DNA of 32,719 nt from an uncultured Bacteroidales bacterium (GCA_945787885.1 CALZJF010000028.1:1-32719), one strand, 5' to 3'; counted from the stretch's first letter, positions 16,856 through 24,527 are shown. Notes: a model not told the origin generated them from the letters alone. Numbers and translations are program-made.

Positions 16856-17893
16856 ATGTCCACCTATATCCTCGCCATAGAATCCAGTTGCGACGACACC
16901 TCTGCCGCCGTCCTTGCCGATGGCTATCTGCTGAGCAACGTCACTGCCTCGCAGAGCGTCCACGAAATGTATGGAGGCGTTGTACCCGAACTTGCCAGCC
17001 GAGCTCATCAGCAACACATTGTGCCCGTCGTCGATGCCGCCCTCAAGAAGGCAGGCATTTCCAAGGAGCAACTCTCGGCCATAGCCGTCACTCTCGGCCC
17101 TGGCCTAATGGGTTCCCTCCTCGTTGGTGTCAGCTTTGCAAAAGGTCTCGCCGTCAGCCTTGGCATACCCCTCATCGAGGCCAACCATCTTCAGGGTCAC
17201 ATTCTCGCACACTTCATCCGAACACCGGAGAGCCAGGAATGTCCACAGCCCTCTCCTGCTCCTCCGCCCTTCCCCTTCCTCTGTCTTCTCGTCAGCGGTG
17301 GCAACACGCAGATAGTCAAAGTCTCTGCCTACAACGAGATGGAAATCCTCGGACAAACCATCGACGATGCTGCAGGCGAAGCCATCGATAAATGTTCAAA
17401 AGTCATGGGCATGGGCTATCCGGGAGGTCCCATCATTGACCGCCTCGCACGCCAAGGCAAACCCAACACGTTCCGCTTCGCCAAGCCCGACATACCTGGG
17501 CTCGACTATAGCTTCTCTGGCCTCAAGACCAGCTTCCTCTATTTCCTGCGCGACCAAGTCAAAGCAAATCCACAGTTCATCGAAGAAAACAAGTTCGATT
17601 TGGCTGCATCGCTCGAACAGACCATCGTAGATATTCTGATGAAGAAGCTCAAACTCGCCGTCCGTCAAACGGGCATCACCCATGTGGCGCTCTCTGGCGG
17701 TGTCAGTGCCAACACGGGGTTGCGTCAAGCCTTTCAGGCTATGGAGAAGTCTGGACGTTGGAAAATCTACATCCCCCCCTTCTCCTATACTACCGACAAC
17801 GCTGCCATGATAGCCATCACGGCCTACTACAAATATCTCGACCACGACTTCTGCCCTCTCTCTCGTCCTGCCTACTCTCGCACGACTATTTGA
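16856..17893 (+). CDS. tsaD: tRNA threonylcarbamoyladenosine synthase subunit TsaD
   Basis: The 345-residue ASKHA-fold protein transfers threonylcarbamoyl to A37 of ANN-reading tRNAs together with TsaB and TsaE. Seen are ILAIESSCDDTSAAVL (5-20), ELASRAHQQHIVPVV, the metal ligands H111 and H115 (EANHLQGH), GGNTQIV and GEAIDKCSKVMGMGYPGGPIIDRLA, and the C-terminal HVALSGGVSANTGLR. An in-frame ATG at 16808 would add 16 residues unlike the family, so 16856 is chosen. It lies 69 nt after map, probably in one transcript. A small insertion of Pro-rich sequence (PQPSPAPPPFP) follows HFIRTPESQE. Confidence 0.95.
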   Translation: MSTYILAIESSCDDTSAAVLADGYLLSNVTASQSVHEMYGGVVPELASRAHQQHIVPVVDAALKKAGISKEQLSAIAVTLGPGLMGSLLVGVSFAKGLAVSLGIPLIEANHLQGHILAHFIRTPESQECPQPSPAPPPFPFLCLLVSGGNTQIVKVSAYNEMEILGQTIDDAAGEAIDKCSKVMGMGYPGGPIIDRLARQGKPNTFRFAKPDIPGLDYSFSGLKTSFLYFLRDQVKANPQFIEENKFDLAASLEQTIVDILMKKLKLAVRQTGITHVALSGGVSANTGLRQAFQAMEKSGRWKIYIPPFSYTTDNAAMIAITAYYKYLDHDFCPLSRPAYSRTTI

Positions 17894-17919
17894 GAAGAGG
17901 AAATACCAAACAAAATCGC

Positions 17920-17984
17920 TAAGCAGGCAATGAATATTAGTCTAAAGTAGGTAATGATTTTTTTTAGTCAGACTTCTTACCTAC
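17920..17984 (+). repeat. Fragment of dispersed repeat 2 plus hairpin
   Basis: TAAGCAGGCAATGA (17920-17933) is identical to the start of the longer repeat near 19888 and similar to that near 32505. It is followed by GTAGGTAA (17947-17954), which pairs with TTACCTAC (17977-17984) across a T-rich loop. It lies between tsaD and the CinA-like gene. It may act as a weak terminator for tsaD, although the U run is in the loop and not after the stem. Confidence 0.5.
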
Positions 17985-18033
17985 CTTATCACTTATTTTC
18001 TAAACCTCAAAAACCTTCAAACCTCCCCACCCC

Positions 18034-18567
18034 ATGGAACTTGATATCCGCCTTGCCAGCAAGGAAATCAACGAAATCCTCTGGCGCACCCACAAGACCA
18101 TATCCACTGCTGAAAGTTGCACATCAGGCAAAATAGCCAGCATCCTCACCATAGCCCCCGGTGCCTCCGCCTACTTCAAGGGCGGTGTCATCACCTATGC
18201 CGATGAAATGAAGACCGCCATGCTCGAAATCGACGCCGACCTCATCGCCGAGAAGACTGCCGTCTGCGAAGAGGTGGCACGCGGGATGGTGGAAGGTGCA
18301 AACCGCCTCTTCTCCACCGACTATGCCGTGGCAGCTACAGGATTTGCCGGGCCTGGCGGACCGGATGCCAAGACGGGCATTCGCGTCGGAACCATCTGGG
18401 TGGCAGCCGGACGCGAAGGGCATATCCTCACACGATGCCTTACCGATGATGAAGGGCGCGACCACAACATCCTAAAAGCCTCTGCCGCAGCCGTACATCT
18501 TCTCCTCGAAATCCTCAAGGCCGATGCAGCCGACGAAGATGCCGATGCCGACATAGCTACTTTTTGA
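18034..18567 (+). CDS. CinA C-terminal domain protein (nicotinamide-nucleotide amidase)
   Basis: The 177-residue stand-alone CinA C-terminal (PncC-type) domain hydrolyses nicotinamide mononucleotide to nicotinate mononucleotide and ammonia. Motifs seen are STAESCTSGKIASILTIAPGAS, FKGGVITYADEMKTAMLEI and AVAATGFAGPGGPDAKTGIRVGTIWVA. The N-terminal ADP-ribose pyrophosphatase (COG1058) half of full CinA is absent, which is common. A short Asp/Ala-rich tail (ADAADEDADADIATF) ends the protein. The start ATG at 18034 directly follows a C/A-rich leader. The gene appears to stand alone between tsaD and rpmB. The symbol pncC would be reasonable for the domain. Confidence 0.9.
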   Translation: MELDIRLASKEINEILWRTHKTISTAESCTSGKIASILTIAPGASAYFKGGVITYADEMKTAMLEIDADLIAEKTAVCEEVARGMVEGANRLFSTDYAVAATGFAGPGGPDAKTGIRVGTIWVAAGREGHILTRCLTDDEGRDHNILKASAAAVHLLLEILKADAADEDADADIATF

Positions 18568-18668
18568 CAAACAAGACACTCTGACAGGAAAATATCTGAC
18601 ATTTCTGCAAAACAGACTGACAAAAGGGAAGAAAAATTCAAAAAAATGGCAGAATATCTTCTCTAAAA

Positions 18669-18700
18669 CTTGCCGCATCTGTGCCAACACGTTAATTTTG
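18669..18700 (+). promoter_or_regulatory. Promoter of the rpmB-rpmG operon
   Basis: TAATTTTG (18693-18700) is preceded by CTTG (18669-18672) at 20-nt spacing, a good match to the Bacteroidota consensus. The rpmB ATG lies 53 nt downstream. Confidence 0.7.
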
Positions 18701-18752
18701 CATCCGATTGGGAATAACATACTATTAGTAACTACAAAAGAAACATAGCGAT

Positions 18753-19013
18753 ATGTCTAAGATCTGTCAAATCACCGGTAAGAAAGCCATGATTGGCAAC
18801 AACGTTTCGCACTCGAAGCGTCGCACCAAGCGCACCTTCGATGCCAACCTCTTCACCAAAAAATTCTACTATGTAGAAGAAGACTGCTGGATTTCTCTCA
18901 AGATTTCCGCCGCAGGCCTTCGCCTCATCAATAAGGTAGGTCTCGACCGCGCCCTCAGAACGGCCATCGCCAAGGGCTACTGCAACAGCAAAGACATCAA
19001 AGTAATCGGCTAA
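18753..19013 (+). CDS. rpmB: 50S ribosomal protein L28
   Basis: This 86-residue bL28 begins [63 protein letters not shown], a complete and typical sequence of normal length. The first Cys-containing motif lacks the second pair of a zinc ribbon. It leads a three-gene operon with rpmG and DUF4295 and has its own promoter. Confidence 0.97.
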   Translation: MSKICQITGKKAMIGNNVSHSKRRTKRTFDANLFTKKFYYVEEDCWISLKISAAGLRLINKVGLDRALRTAIAKGYCNSKDIKVIG

Positions 19014-19032
19014 AACTACCCTCTACACACAC

Positions 19033-19221
19033 ATGGCAAAGAAAGTTAAAGGAAACCGCATTCAGGTCATCCTCGAATGCACCGAACACAAAGATAGTGG
19101 TATGCCCGGTACCAGCCGTTACATCACCACCAAGAATCGCAAGAATACTCCTGAACGTCTTGAGCTGAAGAAGTACAACCCCATCCTCAAGCGCATGACG
19201 ATTCACAAGGAAATCAAGTAA
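19033..19221 (+). CDS. rpmG: 50S ribosomal protein L33
   Basis: This 62-residue bL33 ([62 protein letters not shown]) is of the type lacking the zinc-binding CxxC pairs: only one Cys remains. It sits 19 nt after rpmB and 33 nt before the DUF4295 gene. The family pattern [21 protein letters not shown] is diagnostic. Confidence 0.96.
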   Translation: MAKKVKGNRIQVILECTEHKDSGMPGTSRYITTKNRKNTPERLELKKYNPILKRMTIHKEIK

Positions 19222-19254
19222 TATTACCACCACTTAGTTTTTCTCTTCTGACTT

Positions 19255-19413
19255 ATGGCAAAGAAAGCAGTCGCTACGCTCCAGACCGGTAAGACCGATG
19301 GACGTGCCTACACCAAGGTTATCAAGATGGTGAAGAGCCCCAAGACTGGCGCTTACACCTTCGATGAGCAGATGGTACGCAACGAGGAAGTCACCGATTT
19401 CTTCAAGAACTAA
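19255..19413 (+). CDS. DUF4295 family protein, likely ribosomal protein bL38
   Basis: A 52-residue basic protein, MAKKAVATLQTGKTDGRAYTKVIKMVKSPKTGAYTFDEQMV and onward to DFFKN. It matches DUF4295, a Bacteroidota-restricted family always found after L28 and L33 genes. From memory, a ribosome structure of a Flavobacterium species revealed an extra large-subunit protein named bL38 that corresponds to this kind of gene; I cannot verify the match here. The position as third gene of a ribosomal protein operon, the size and the charge support a ribosomal role. An intrinsic terminator lies about 120 nt downstream. Confidence 0.88.
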   Translation: MAKKAVATLQTGKTDGRAYTKVIKMVKSPKTGAYTFDEQMVRNEEVTDFFKN

Positions 19414-19530
19414 TAAAAACATCTGACTGCTGCTCTGCTCAGGCATTCTGAGCGTGGGCCATGTGCATCATGCACTCTCCCTCCCCTCATATACAAGTGC
19501 AGTTGCAGCAGGCACACTATAAAGAATTTG

Positions 19531-19563
19531 AAGCCTCCACACTGATGTGTGGAGGCTTTTTTC
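19531..19563 (+). terminator. Terminator of the rpmB operon
   Basis: AAGCCTCCACA (19531-19541) and TGTGGAGGCTT (19548-19558) form an 11-bp stem followed by a T run (19557-19562). The 120 nt between the last gene and this hairpin hold nothing I recognise. Confidence 0.9.
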
Positions 19564-19635
19564 GTACCAACAACACGCAGCGAAGCATCATGTTTCGACA
19601 GTGATTCCCAGAATTTCTACGGCATGTTTTGTCTC

Positions 19636-19720
19636 CATGTGGTCATTCTGAGAGGGAAAAGAGGTCATTCTGAGGGGTGAAAATAATCACTTGAAGGGCA
19701 GGAAGTGACCACTTGGGAGG
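19636..19720 (-). repeat. Diverged inverted relative of dispersed repeat 1
   Basis: Read on the minus strand this stretch contains TGCCCTTCAAGTGATTATTT followed by TCACCCC, closely resembling modules of copies A and B (for example TTTTGCCCTTCAAAATGATT). The imperfect palindrome AAGTGACCACTT replaces AAATGGCCATTT. Module order differs, so it is a rearranged or decayed relative. It lies between the rpmB operon and ftsY. Confidence 0.5.
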
Positions 19721-19826
19721 CAGACGCTCAGCAGAACGGCGTTCGCAGAGAAAGAGGAAAGGGGCAGGTTTTGCAAAAAACAGGCAGGTTTTTGCAGGAA
19801 ACGTCAAAGTTTACGTTTATTTTTCG

Positions 19827-19834
19827 TAATTTTG
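19827..19834 (+). promoter_or_regulatory. Possible promoter upstream of ftsY
   Basis: TAATTTTG matches the -7 consensus. No good -33 element is seen at the right distance. If used, it would give a leader of about 250 nt that includes dispersed repeat 2. Confidence 0.35.
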
Positions 19835-19886
19835 CAGGCAGAAGTGGCGGATTATTTGCAGCATCGCCCTCCCCCACTCCTATATT

Positions 19887-20027
19887 ATAAGCAGGCAATG
19901 ATAATTATTCATCTAATAATAGGTGAATTTGTCTGGATGCCCTGTTTGGATGCAGATTTTGTCCTGAAATGAGGGAACATCGCACTATATGACTGTTTCC
20001 AAGGCTATAAGATGCGCCAAGGAGCGG
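19887..20027 (+). repeat. Dispersed intergenic repeat 2, first copy
   Basis: About 140 bp share a common layout with 32504-32643: a TAAGCAGGCAA start, a TTTGGATGCCCTGTTTGGATGCAG-like double motif (TTTGAATGCACTGTTTGAATGCAG at the other locus), then CTATATGACTGTTTCCAAGG (19985-20004; one mismatch) and a GCCAAGGAGCG-like end. The overall identity is moderate with conserved blocks. No coding potential is evident. It lies in the leader region of ftsY. Confidence 0.6.
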
Positions 20028-20039
20028 ATTCAGACATCA

Positions 20040-20057
20040 CAGGAATCATGATTCCTG
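20040..20057. promoter_or_regulatory. 18-bp perfect palindrome before ftsY
   Basis: CAGGAATCATGATTCCTG is a perfect palindrome ending 34 nt before the ftsY ATG. It could be a dimeric regulator site or form a hairpin in the mRNA. No further copy was noticed in the window. Confidence 0.45.
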
Positions 20058-20091
20058 CTATTGTATTCTCCCCACTATAATCGAACTCTTT

Positions 20092-21048
20092 ATGTCGTTT
20101 TTTAGCAAACTCTTCTCGAAGAAAGAAAAGCAGGAGGTGTTGGACAATGGGCTGAAAGCCACGAAGACCAGCTTCTTCGACAAAATCACGCATGCCATTG
20201 CAGGAAAGTCGAAAGTCGATGACGAAGTTCTCGACGAACTGGAAAACGTGCTCATCACATCCGACGTAGGCGTTGATACCACACTGGAGATTATTCGCCG
20301 CATTGAGGAGCGTGTGGCGCGCGACAAATATGTCTCTACCTCTGAGCTCAACGGCATCCTCCGCGAGGAAGTAATGAATCTGCTGGTGCAAAGCGGCAAC
20401 GACGGCGAAGAGGGCTACGAAATCCCTGCGGAGAAGCGTCCGTACGTCATCCTCGTAGTGGGCGTCAATGGCGTGGGCAAGACAACGACCATCGCCAAAC
20501 TTGCCTATCAATTCAAATCTGGGGGAATGAAAGTCGTGCTCGGTGCTGCCGACACATTCCGCGCTGCTGCCATCGAACAGCTATGTCTCTGGGGCGAGAG
20601 AATCGGCGTGAACGTGGTGAAACAGAAGATGGGGGCCGACCCTGCCTCCGTGGCATACGACACCTTGGCGCATGCTCGCGCCGAGAATGCCGATGTGGTC
20701 ATCATTGACACGGCAGGACGATTGCACAATAAGGTAGGACTGATGGACGAACTTACGAAAATCAAGAAGGTGATGCAGAAACTCCTGCCCGATGCACCGC
20801 ATGAGGTGCTGCTCGTGCTCGATGGCTCTACGGGCCAGAATGCCTTTAATCAGGCAAAGGAGTTCGTCAAAGCCACCGATGTCACTGCTCTCGCCATCAC
20901 GAAGCTCGATGGCACGGCGAAGGGTGGCGTCGTCATCGGCATCAGTCATCAGCTGAAAGTCCCGGTGAAATACATCGGCCTGGGCGAAAAGATGACTGAC
21001 CTTCAGCCCTTCGACCGCACCGCCTTCGTACAATCTCTCTTCTCATAG
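20092..21048 (+). CDS. ftsY: Signal recognition particle receptor FtsY
   Basis: This 318-residue SRP GTPase docks SRP-ribosome complexes at the membrane. The short N-terminal part (1-40) is basic, with MSFFSKLFSKKEK as a possible membrane-targeting helix; the long acidic A domain of E. coli is absent. The N domain (about 40-110) precedes the GTPase: G1 GVNGVGKT (124-131), DTFRAAAIEQL (154-164), G3 DTAGR (206-210), and TKLDGTAKGG (270-279). The protein is of minimal Bacteroidota length. It is followed 21 nt later by rimO, probably co-transcribed. The upstream leader carries a dispersed repeat and an 18-bp palindrome. Confidence 0.97.
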   Translation: MSFFSKLFSKKEKQEVLDNGLKATKTSFFDKITHAIAGKSKVDDEVLDELENVLITSDVGVDTTLEIIRRIEERVARDKYVSTSELNGILREEVMNLLVQSGNDGEEGYEIPAEKRPYVILVVGVNGVGKTTTIAKLAYQFKSGGMKVVLGAADTFRAAAIEQLCLWGERIGVNVVKQKMGADPASVAYDTLAHARAENADVVIIDTAGRLHNKVGLMDELTKIKKVMQKLLPDAPHEVLLVLDGSTGQNAFNQAKEFVKATDVTALAITKLDGTAKGGVVIGISHQLKVPVKYIGLGEKMTDLQPFDRTAFVQSLFS

Positions 21049-21069
21049 TCACTCCCCCTCTCCCCACTT

Positions 21070-22404
21070 ATGAAACATACAATCGACGTCATCACAATGG
21101 GCTGTTCTAAGAATCTGGTAGATTCGGAAAACCTCATGCGGCAGTTTGAAGCCATCGGCTACGCCTTCTATCACAATCCCGAAGAGCTGCACGGCGACAT
21201 TGCCGTCATCAACACCTGCGGCTTCATCGGTGATGCCAAGGAAGAAAGCATAGCTGAGATTTTAGACCTTTGCGCACGCAAGGCAGACGGCGAGATAGAG
21301 CGCGTCTTCGTCATGGGATGCCTCTCCGAACGCTACCGCAAGGAGCTGCAGGAGGAAATGCCCGAGGTAGATCGGTTTTATGGCAAATTCGACTGGAAGG
21401 AGATGGTGGCAGACCTCGAACGCGAGGCATCTGAAAGCCAGCAGTCGCCTACGCCATGTGCAGGATGCCATGGAACAGAAACCTCCACCCTTCACACCAC
21501 GGGCCACTACGCCTATCTGAAAATCAGCGAGGGCTGCAACCGCCAGTGTGCCTACTGCGCCATACCCCTCATCACGGGGCGACACACGAGCCGCACGATG
21601 GAGGATATTCTCGACGAGATGAGACGCATGGTGGAAGCCGGAGTCCACGAATTTCAAATCATCGCTCAGGAACTCACCAGCTATGGCCTCGACCTCTACC
21701 ATGAGCGCAAGATTGCAGAACTCGTGGAGCGCATGGCGCAGATTCCCGGCGTAGAATGGATTCGCCTCCATTATGCCTATCCCGCACAGTTCCCAATGGA
21801 CTTGCTGCGCGTCATCCGCGAGAACGACAACGTCTGCAAATATCTCGACATCGCTCTGCAGCACATCTCTGACGGCGTGTTGGAACGTATGCACCGCCAT
21901 ATCGACCGTGCAGAGACCTTGCGCCTCATTGACCGCATTCGCGAGGAAGTGCCGGGCATCTGCCTGCGCACAACGCTGATGGTGGGATTCCCCGGGGAGA
22001 CGGAGGCTGACTTTGAAGAGCTGAAAGACTTTGTTCGGCAGGCGCGCTTCGAGCGCATGGGAGCTTTTGCCTACAGCGAAGAAGACGAGACCTATGCCGC
22101 CACTCATTATACCGACGATGTCAGCGAGGAGGTGAAGCAGGAACGCCTCACGCAACTGATGGCCATCCAGCAGGACATCTCTGCCGACGTTCTGGAACAG
22201 ATGGTGGGAAAGGTCTGCAAGATAGTCATCGACCGCCGCGAGGGAGAATGGCTGATAGGACGCACGGAATACGACAGTCCGGAGGTGGACTGCGAGGTGC
22301 TGATACCGTATGCTGAAGAATGCCAGACGGGGCATTTCTATCAGGCTCGCATCACGAAAGCCGAAGAGTTCGACCTCTACGGCGAAATCGTTGTCAATTC
22401 TTAA
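21070..22404 (+). CDS. rimO: Ribosomal protein S12 methylthiotransferase RimO
   Basis: This 444-residue radical SAM enzyme adds a methylthio group to the conserved Asp of ribosomal protein S12. The N-terminal UPF0004 domain provides cluster cysteines C12 (GCSKNLVDSE), C50 (NTCGF) and C84 (MGC). The radical SAM motif CNRQCAYC uses C156, C160 and C163. A C-terminal TRAM domain (about 380-444) completes it. The GCSKNLVDSE signature separates RimO from MiaB. An extra CAGC pair (C130, C133) lies in the linker before the radical SAM domain; whether it binds anything is unknown. It follows ftsY and precedes two HU-type genes. Confidence 0.96.
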   Translation: MKHTIDVITMGCSKNLVDSENLMRQFEAIGYAFYHNPEELHGDIAVINTCGFIGDAKEESIAEILDLCARKADGEIERVFVMGCLSERYRKELQEEMPEVDRFYGKFDWKEMVADLEREASESQQSPTPCAGCHGTETSTLHTTGHYAYLKISEGCNRQCAYCAIPLITGRHTSRTMEDILDEMRRMVEAGVHEFQIIAQELTSYGLDLYHERKIAELVERMAQIPGVEWIRLHYAYPAQFPMDLLRVIRENDNVCKYLDIALQHISDGVLERMHRHIDRAETLRLIDRIREEVPGICLRTTLMVGFPGETEADFEELKDFVRQARFERMGAFAYSEEDETYAATHYTDDVSEEVKQERLTQLMAIQQDISADVLEQMVGKVCKIVIDRREGEWLIGRTEYDSPEVDCEVLIPYAEECQTGHFYQARITKAEEFDLYGEIVVNS

Positions 22405-22458
22405 GTAGGTGTGCCAAGCACGCCTGCCAAACAGCCCAATTCCCTATTCCATCTGCCC

Positions 22459-22734
22459 ATGACCAACAAAGAATTCATAGCCGAACTGGCGAAACGGACA
22501 GAAACTTCTTCAAAAGACTGCCAGCAACTCGTGGAAAAACTGATAGAAATCATGGCTGACGCCTTGGACGATGGCGACACCATCAATGTGCAGGGCTTCG
22601 GAAGTTTTGAAACGAAGAAGAAGACGGAACGCGTCATCGTCAATCCTGCCACCAAACAGCGCCAACTGATACCGCCCAAACTCACGGTGGGCTTCAAACC
22701 GAGCACGGTGCTGAAAGAAAAAATCAGGAAATAA
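22459..22734 (+). CDS. HU/IHF family DNA-binding protein
   Basis: This 91-residue protein is typical of the HU/IHF fold: helices MTNKEFIAELAKRTETSSKDCQQLVEKLIEIMADALDDGD, then INVQGFGSFE and the DNA-clasping arm with VNPATKQRQLIPPK, which keeps the intercalating Pro. It ends with FKPSTVLKEKIRK. An upstream in-frame ATG (22411) would add 16 residues not seen in the family, so 22459 is chosen. It starts 54 nt after rimO and ends 15 nt before the HU-LysM gene, so the two HU-type proteins are probably made together and could form a heterodimer (inference). Confidence 0.93.
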   Translation: MTNKEFIAELAKRTETSSKDCQQLVEKLIEIMADALDDGDTINVQGFGSFETKKKTERVIVNPATKQRQLIPPKLTVGFKPSTVLKEKIRK

Positions 22735-22749
22735 CGCCACTCACTGAGC

Positions 22750-24327
22750 ATGAACAACAAGATACTTCTGCAACAACTGACCGACGCATTGGCGGCGCGT
22801 GCAGGCATCACCAAACGTAAAGCCGATGCCTTCGTACGTGCCTTCTTCGATGTGGCTGAAGAGGGCCTGACGACGGAGGCTTTTCTGAAAATCAAGGGCT
22901 TTGCAACGTTCAAGATCATCACCGTCAGTGAGCGCGAAAGCGTGAACATCAACACGGGAGAGCGTTTCCAAATCAACGGTCACGAGAAGATTAGCTTCAC
23001 GCCCGATACGGCTTTCAAGGAACTGGTGAACCGTCCGTTCAGCCATTTCACCACCATCAATCTCGAAGACGACCTCGACCTCAGCGAATGGGAAGGCATG
23101 TCGAACTTCGCAGAAGAGGAATCGGAGCGCGCTGAAAACCCGTCTGCCGACGCTGCGGAAATCGACGAGACTACAGAAACACTGACGGAAGAGGCGGCAG
23201 AAACACTGACGAATGGCTCTGCTGAGCCTTCGGCTGTTACGGAAAATCCGATAGAAATAGCCGAGTCGTCGGAAAACGAGGAGCCTTCCACACTCGTGGA
23301 AATGGCAGATTCTGAGACTGTTAGCGAAGCCGGCGAACAGTCTGAGGCGGCTGAGATTGCAGAGCTGGGAGCTGCACTGGCAGAAGCTGTTTCTGCAGAA
23401 CCGACCATCGTTTCTGAGGTATCACACCCCGAAGAAAAAGCTGACGACGGCAAGGAAGAAGGAAAAGAAGAATCTGTAGAAACGGCTGAAGAATCTATAG
23501 GAACTGCTGAAGAATCTGTAGAAACGGCTGAAGAATCTATAGGAACTGCTGAAGAATCTGTAGGAACTGCGGAAGAATCTATAGAAGCTGCTGAAGAATC
23601 TGTAGGAACTGCGGAAGAATCTACTGAAACTGCTGAAGGCTCTGAAGTAGCAGAAACCGAAGAAGAGCCTCTGCTGCAGGCGCAAGGAAACGCGGTGCCA
23701 CAGCATGAAAGCGAGGAGAAACCTGCCATCGTCATCAACAACACGCTGCCCGAGCAGAAGCACAACGGATGGCGAACGGCATGCGTAGTTATCGGCGTAC
23801 TCCTGCTGATGGCCATGAGCTACTTTGTAGGCTACTACCGCCTGCTGTGTCCTTGCTACACGGATTTTCTCTTCACCCCCACTCCGTCTGAAGAGACAGC
23901 AGCCCCCGCCCGTCAGCAGACGGCTGCAGAAACTCCGAAAGCAAAAGCAGAAAGCTCAACCACACAAACCTCTGCTCCGCAGACGACTGCCAAAGATTCG
24001 ACCACGAAGGCTGAAAACACACAGCAGAAGACTGAAACACCACAGCCAAAAGCTACCGACTCTCAGACCGCTGCCCAAAATCGCCGAAAGGCTGAGTTGG
24101 CTGCCGCAAAGAAATATCGACAAACCTCTGGGCCGTATCTCATCACGGGTGTCGTGCGCACACACGTCATGGCTCCTGGCGACAATCTCTACCTGCTCGC
24201 CAAGAAAGAATACGGCAACAAGGATATGGCATCCTATATCATCTTCCACAACCAACTGAGCAACCCTGACCTCATTCAATTGGGACAAAAGATTGAAATT
24301 CCGCGCCTAACGCCCAAGGAGGAGTAA
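22750..24327 (+). CDS. HU-like DNA-binding, single-TM, LysM domain protein
   Basis: This 525-residue protein has an unusual layout. Residues 1 to about 97 are HU/IHF-like (helices, LKIKGFATFKI, arm with NINTGERFQI, then FKELVN); the Pro that normally intercalates into DNA is replaced by Ile in the arm. Residues 100-335 are highly acidic, with eight copies of a seven-residue unit (ES[VI]xTAE) at 241-296. One membrane helix lies at about 343-363 (CVVIGVLLLMAMSYFVGYY). A Thr/Gln/Lys/Pro-rich linker (370-455) leads to a C-terminal LysM domain (472-518, VMAPGDNLYLLAKKEYG). The expected topology is HU in the cytoplasm and LysM in the periplasm, linking nucleoid and peptidoglycan. That role is inference. 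It follows an HU gene by 15 nt. Confidence 0.9.
   Translation: MNNKILLQQLTDALAARAGITKRKADAFVRAFFDVAEEGLTTEAFLKIKGFATFKIITVSERESVNINTGERFQINGHEKISFTPDTAFKELVNRPFSHFTTINLEDDLDLSEWEGMSNFAEEESERAENPSADAAEIDETTETLTEEAAETLTNGSAEPSAVTENPIEIAESSENEEPSTLVEMADSETVSEAGEQSEAAEIAELGAALAEAVSAEPTIVSEVSHPEEKADDGKEEGKEESVETAEESIGTAEESVETAEESIGTAEESVGTAEESIEAAEESVGTAEESTETAEGSEVAETEEEPLLQAQGNAVPQHESEEKPAIVINNTLPEQKHNGWRTACVVIGVLLLMAMSYFVGYYRLLCPCYTDFLFTPTPSEETAAPARQQTAAETPKAKAESSTTQTSAPQTTAKDSTTKAENTQQKTETPQPKATDSQTAAQNRRKAELAAAKKYRQTSGPYLITGVVRTHVMAPGDNLYLLAKKEYGNKDMASYIIFHNQLSNPDLIQLGQKIEIPRLTPKEE
23470..23637 (+). repeat. 21-bp in-frame tandem repeat in the HU-LysM gene
   Basis: Eight units of 21 bp encode ES[VI/T]xxAE heptads. 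Units 1 and 3 are identical, as are units 2 and 4, so a 42-bp block duplicated recently. Later units differ by a few bases. Because units are multiples of three, copy changes would only lengthen or shorten the acidic spacer before the membrane helix. Confidence 0.92.
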
Positions 24328-24433
24328 GGAAAACGCTGGAGCGACTGACTATTTGTACGGCTGCAACACGCCCGTATGCAACGTTCGCCTCTCCTGCGCT
24401 GATTGAATTTGCAATCTCTCGCATAGCAAAACG

Positions 24434-24464
24434 AAGGCTTCCGCATACAGGAAGCCTTTTTTTT
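24434..24464 (+). terminator. Terminator after the HU-LysM gene
   Basis: AAGGCTTCC (24434-24442) pairs with GGAAGCCTT (24450-24458) and is followed by a run of eight T. Confidence 0.9.
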
Positions 24465-24495
24465 GACCTAAAAACACAACTTTTTCGCTGTTTTG

Positions 24496-24527
24496 CTTGC
24501 ACGAAACACAGAAAGTGCCCACTTTTG
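24496..24527 (+). promoter_or_regulatory. Promoter candidate of the ABC/GntR operon
   Basis: CACTTTTG (24520-24527) matches TAnnTTTG at seven of eight positions counting the free ones. CTTG (24496-24499) lies 20 nt upstream. The box lies inside the left half of the palindromic operator candidate. Confidence 0.5.

Noticed and set aside
21262-22335. 357-codon minus-strand open frame
   Set aside because: It is antisense to rimO, whose cluster cysteines and domains are complete.
23470-23637. Possible CRISPR array
   Set aside because: The 21-bp units are contiguous without spacers and encode in-frame heptads, so it is a coding tandem repeat.
22980-23816. 278-codon minus-strand Ser/Val-rich frame
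   Set aside because: It is the antisense reading of the acidic tandem repeat in the HU-LysM gene; its apparent repeats simply mirror it.
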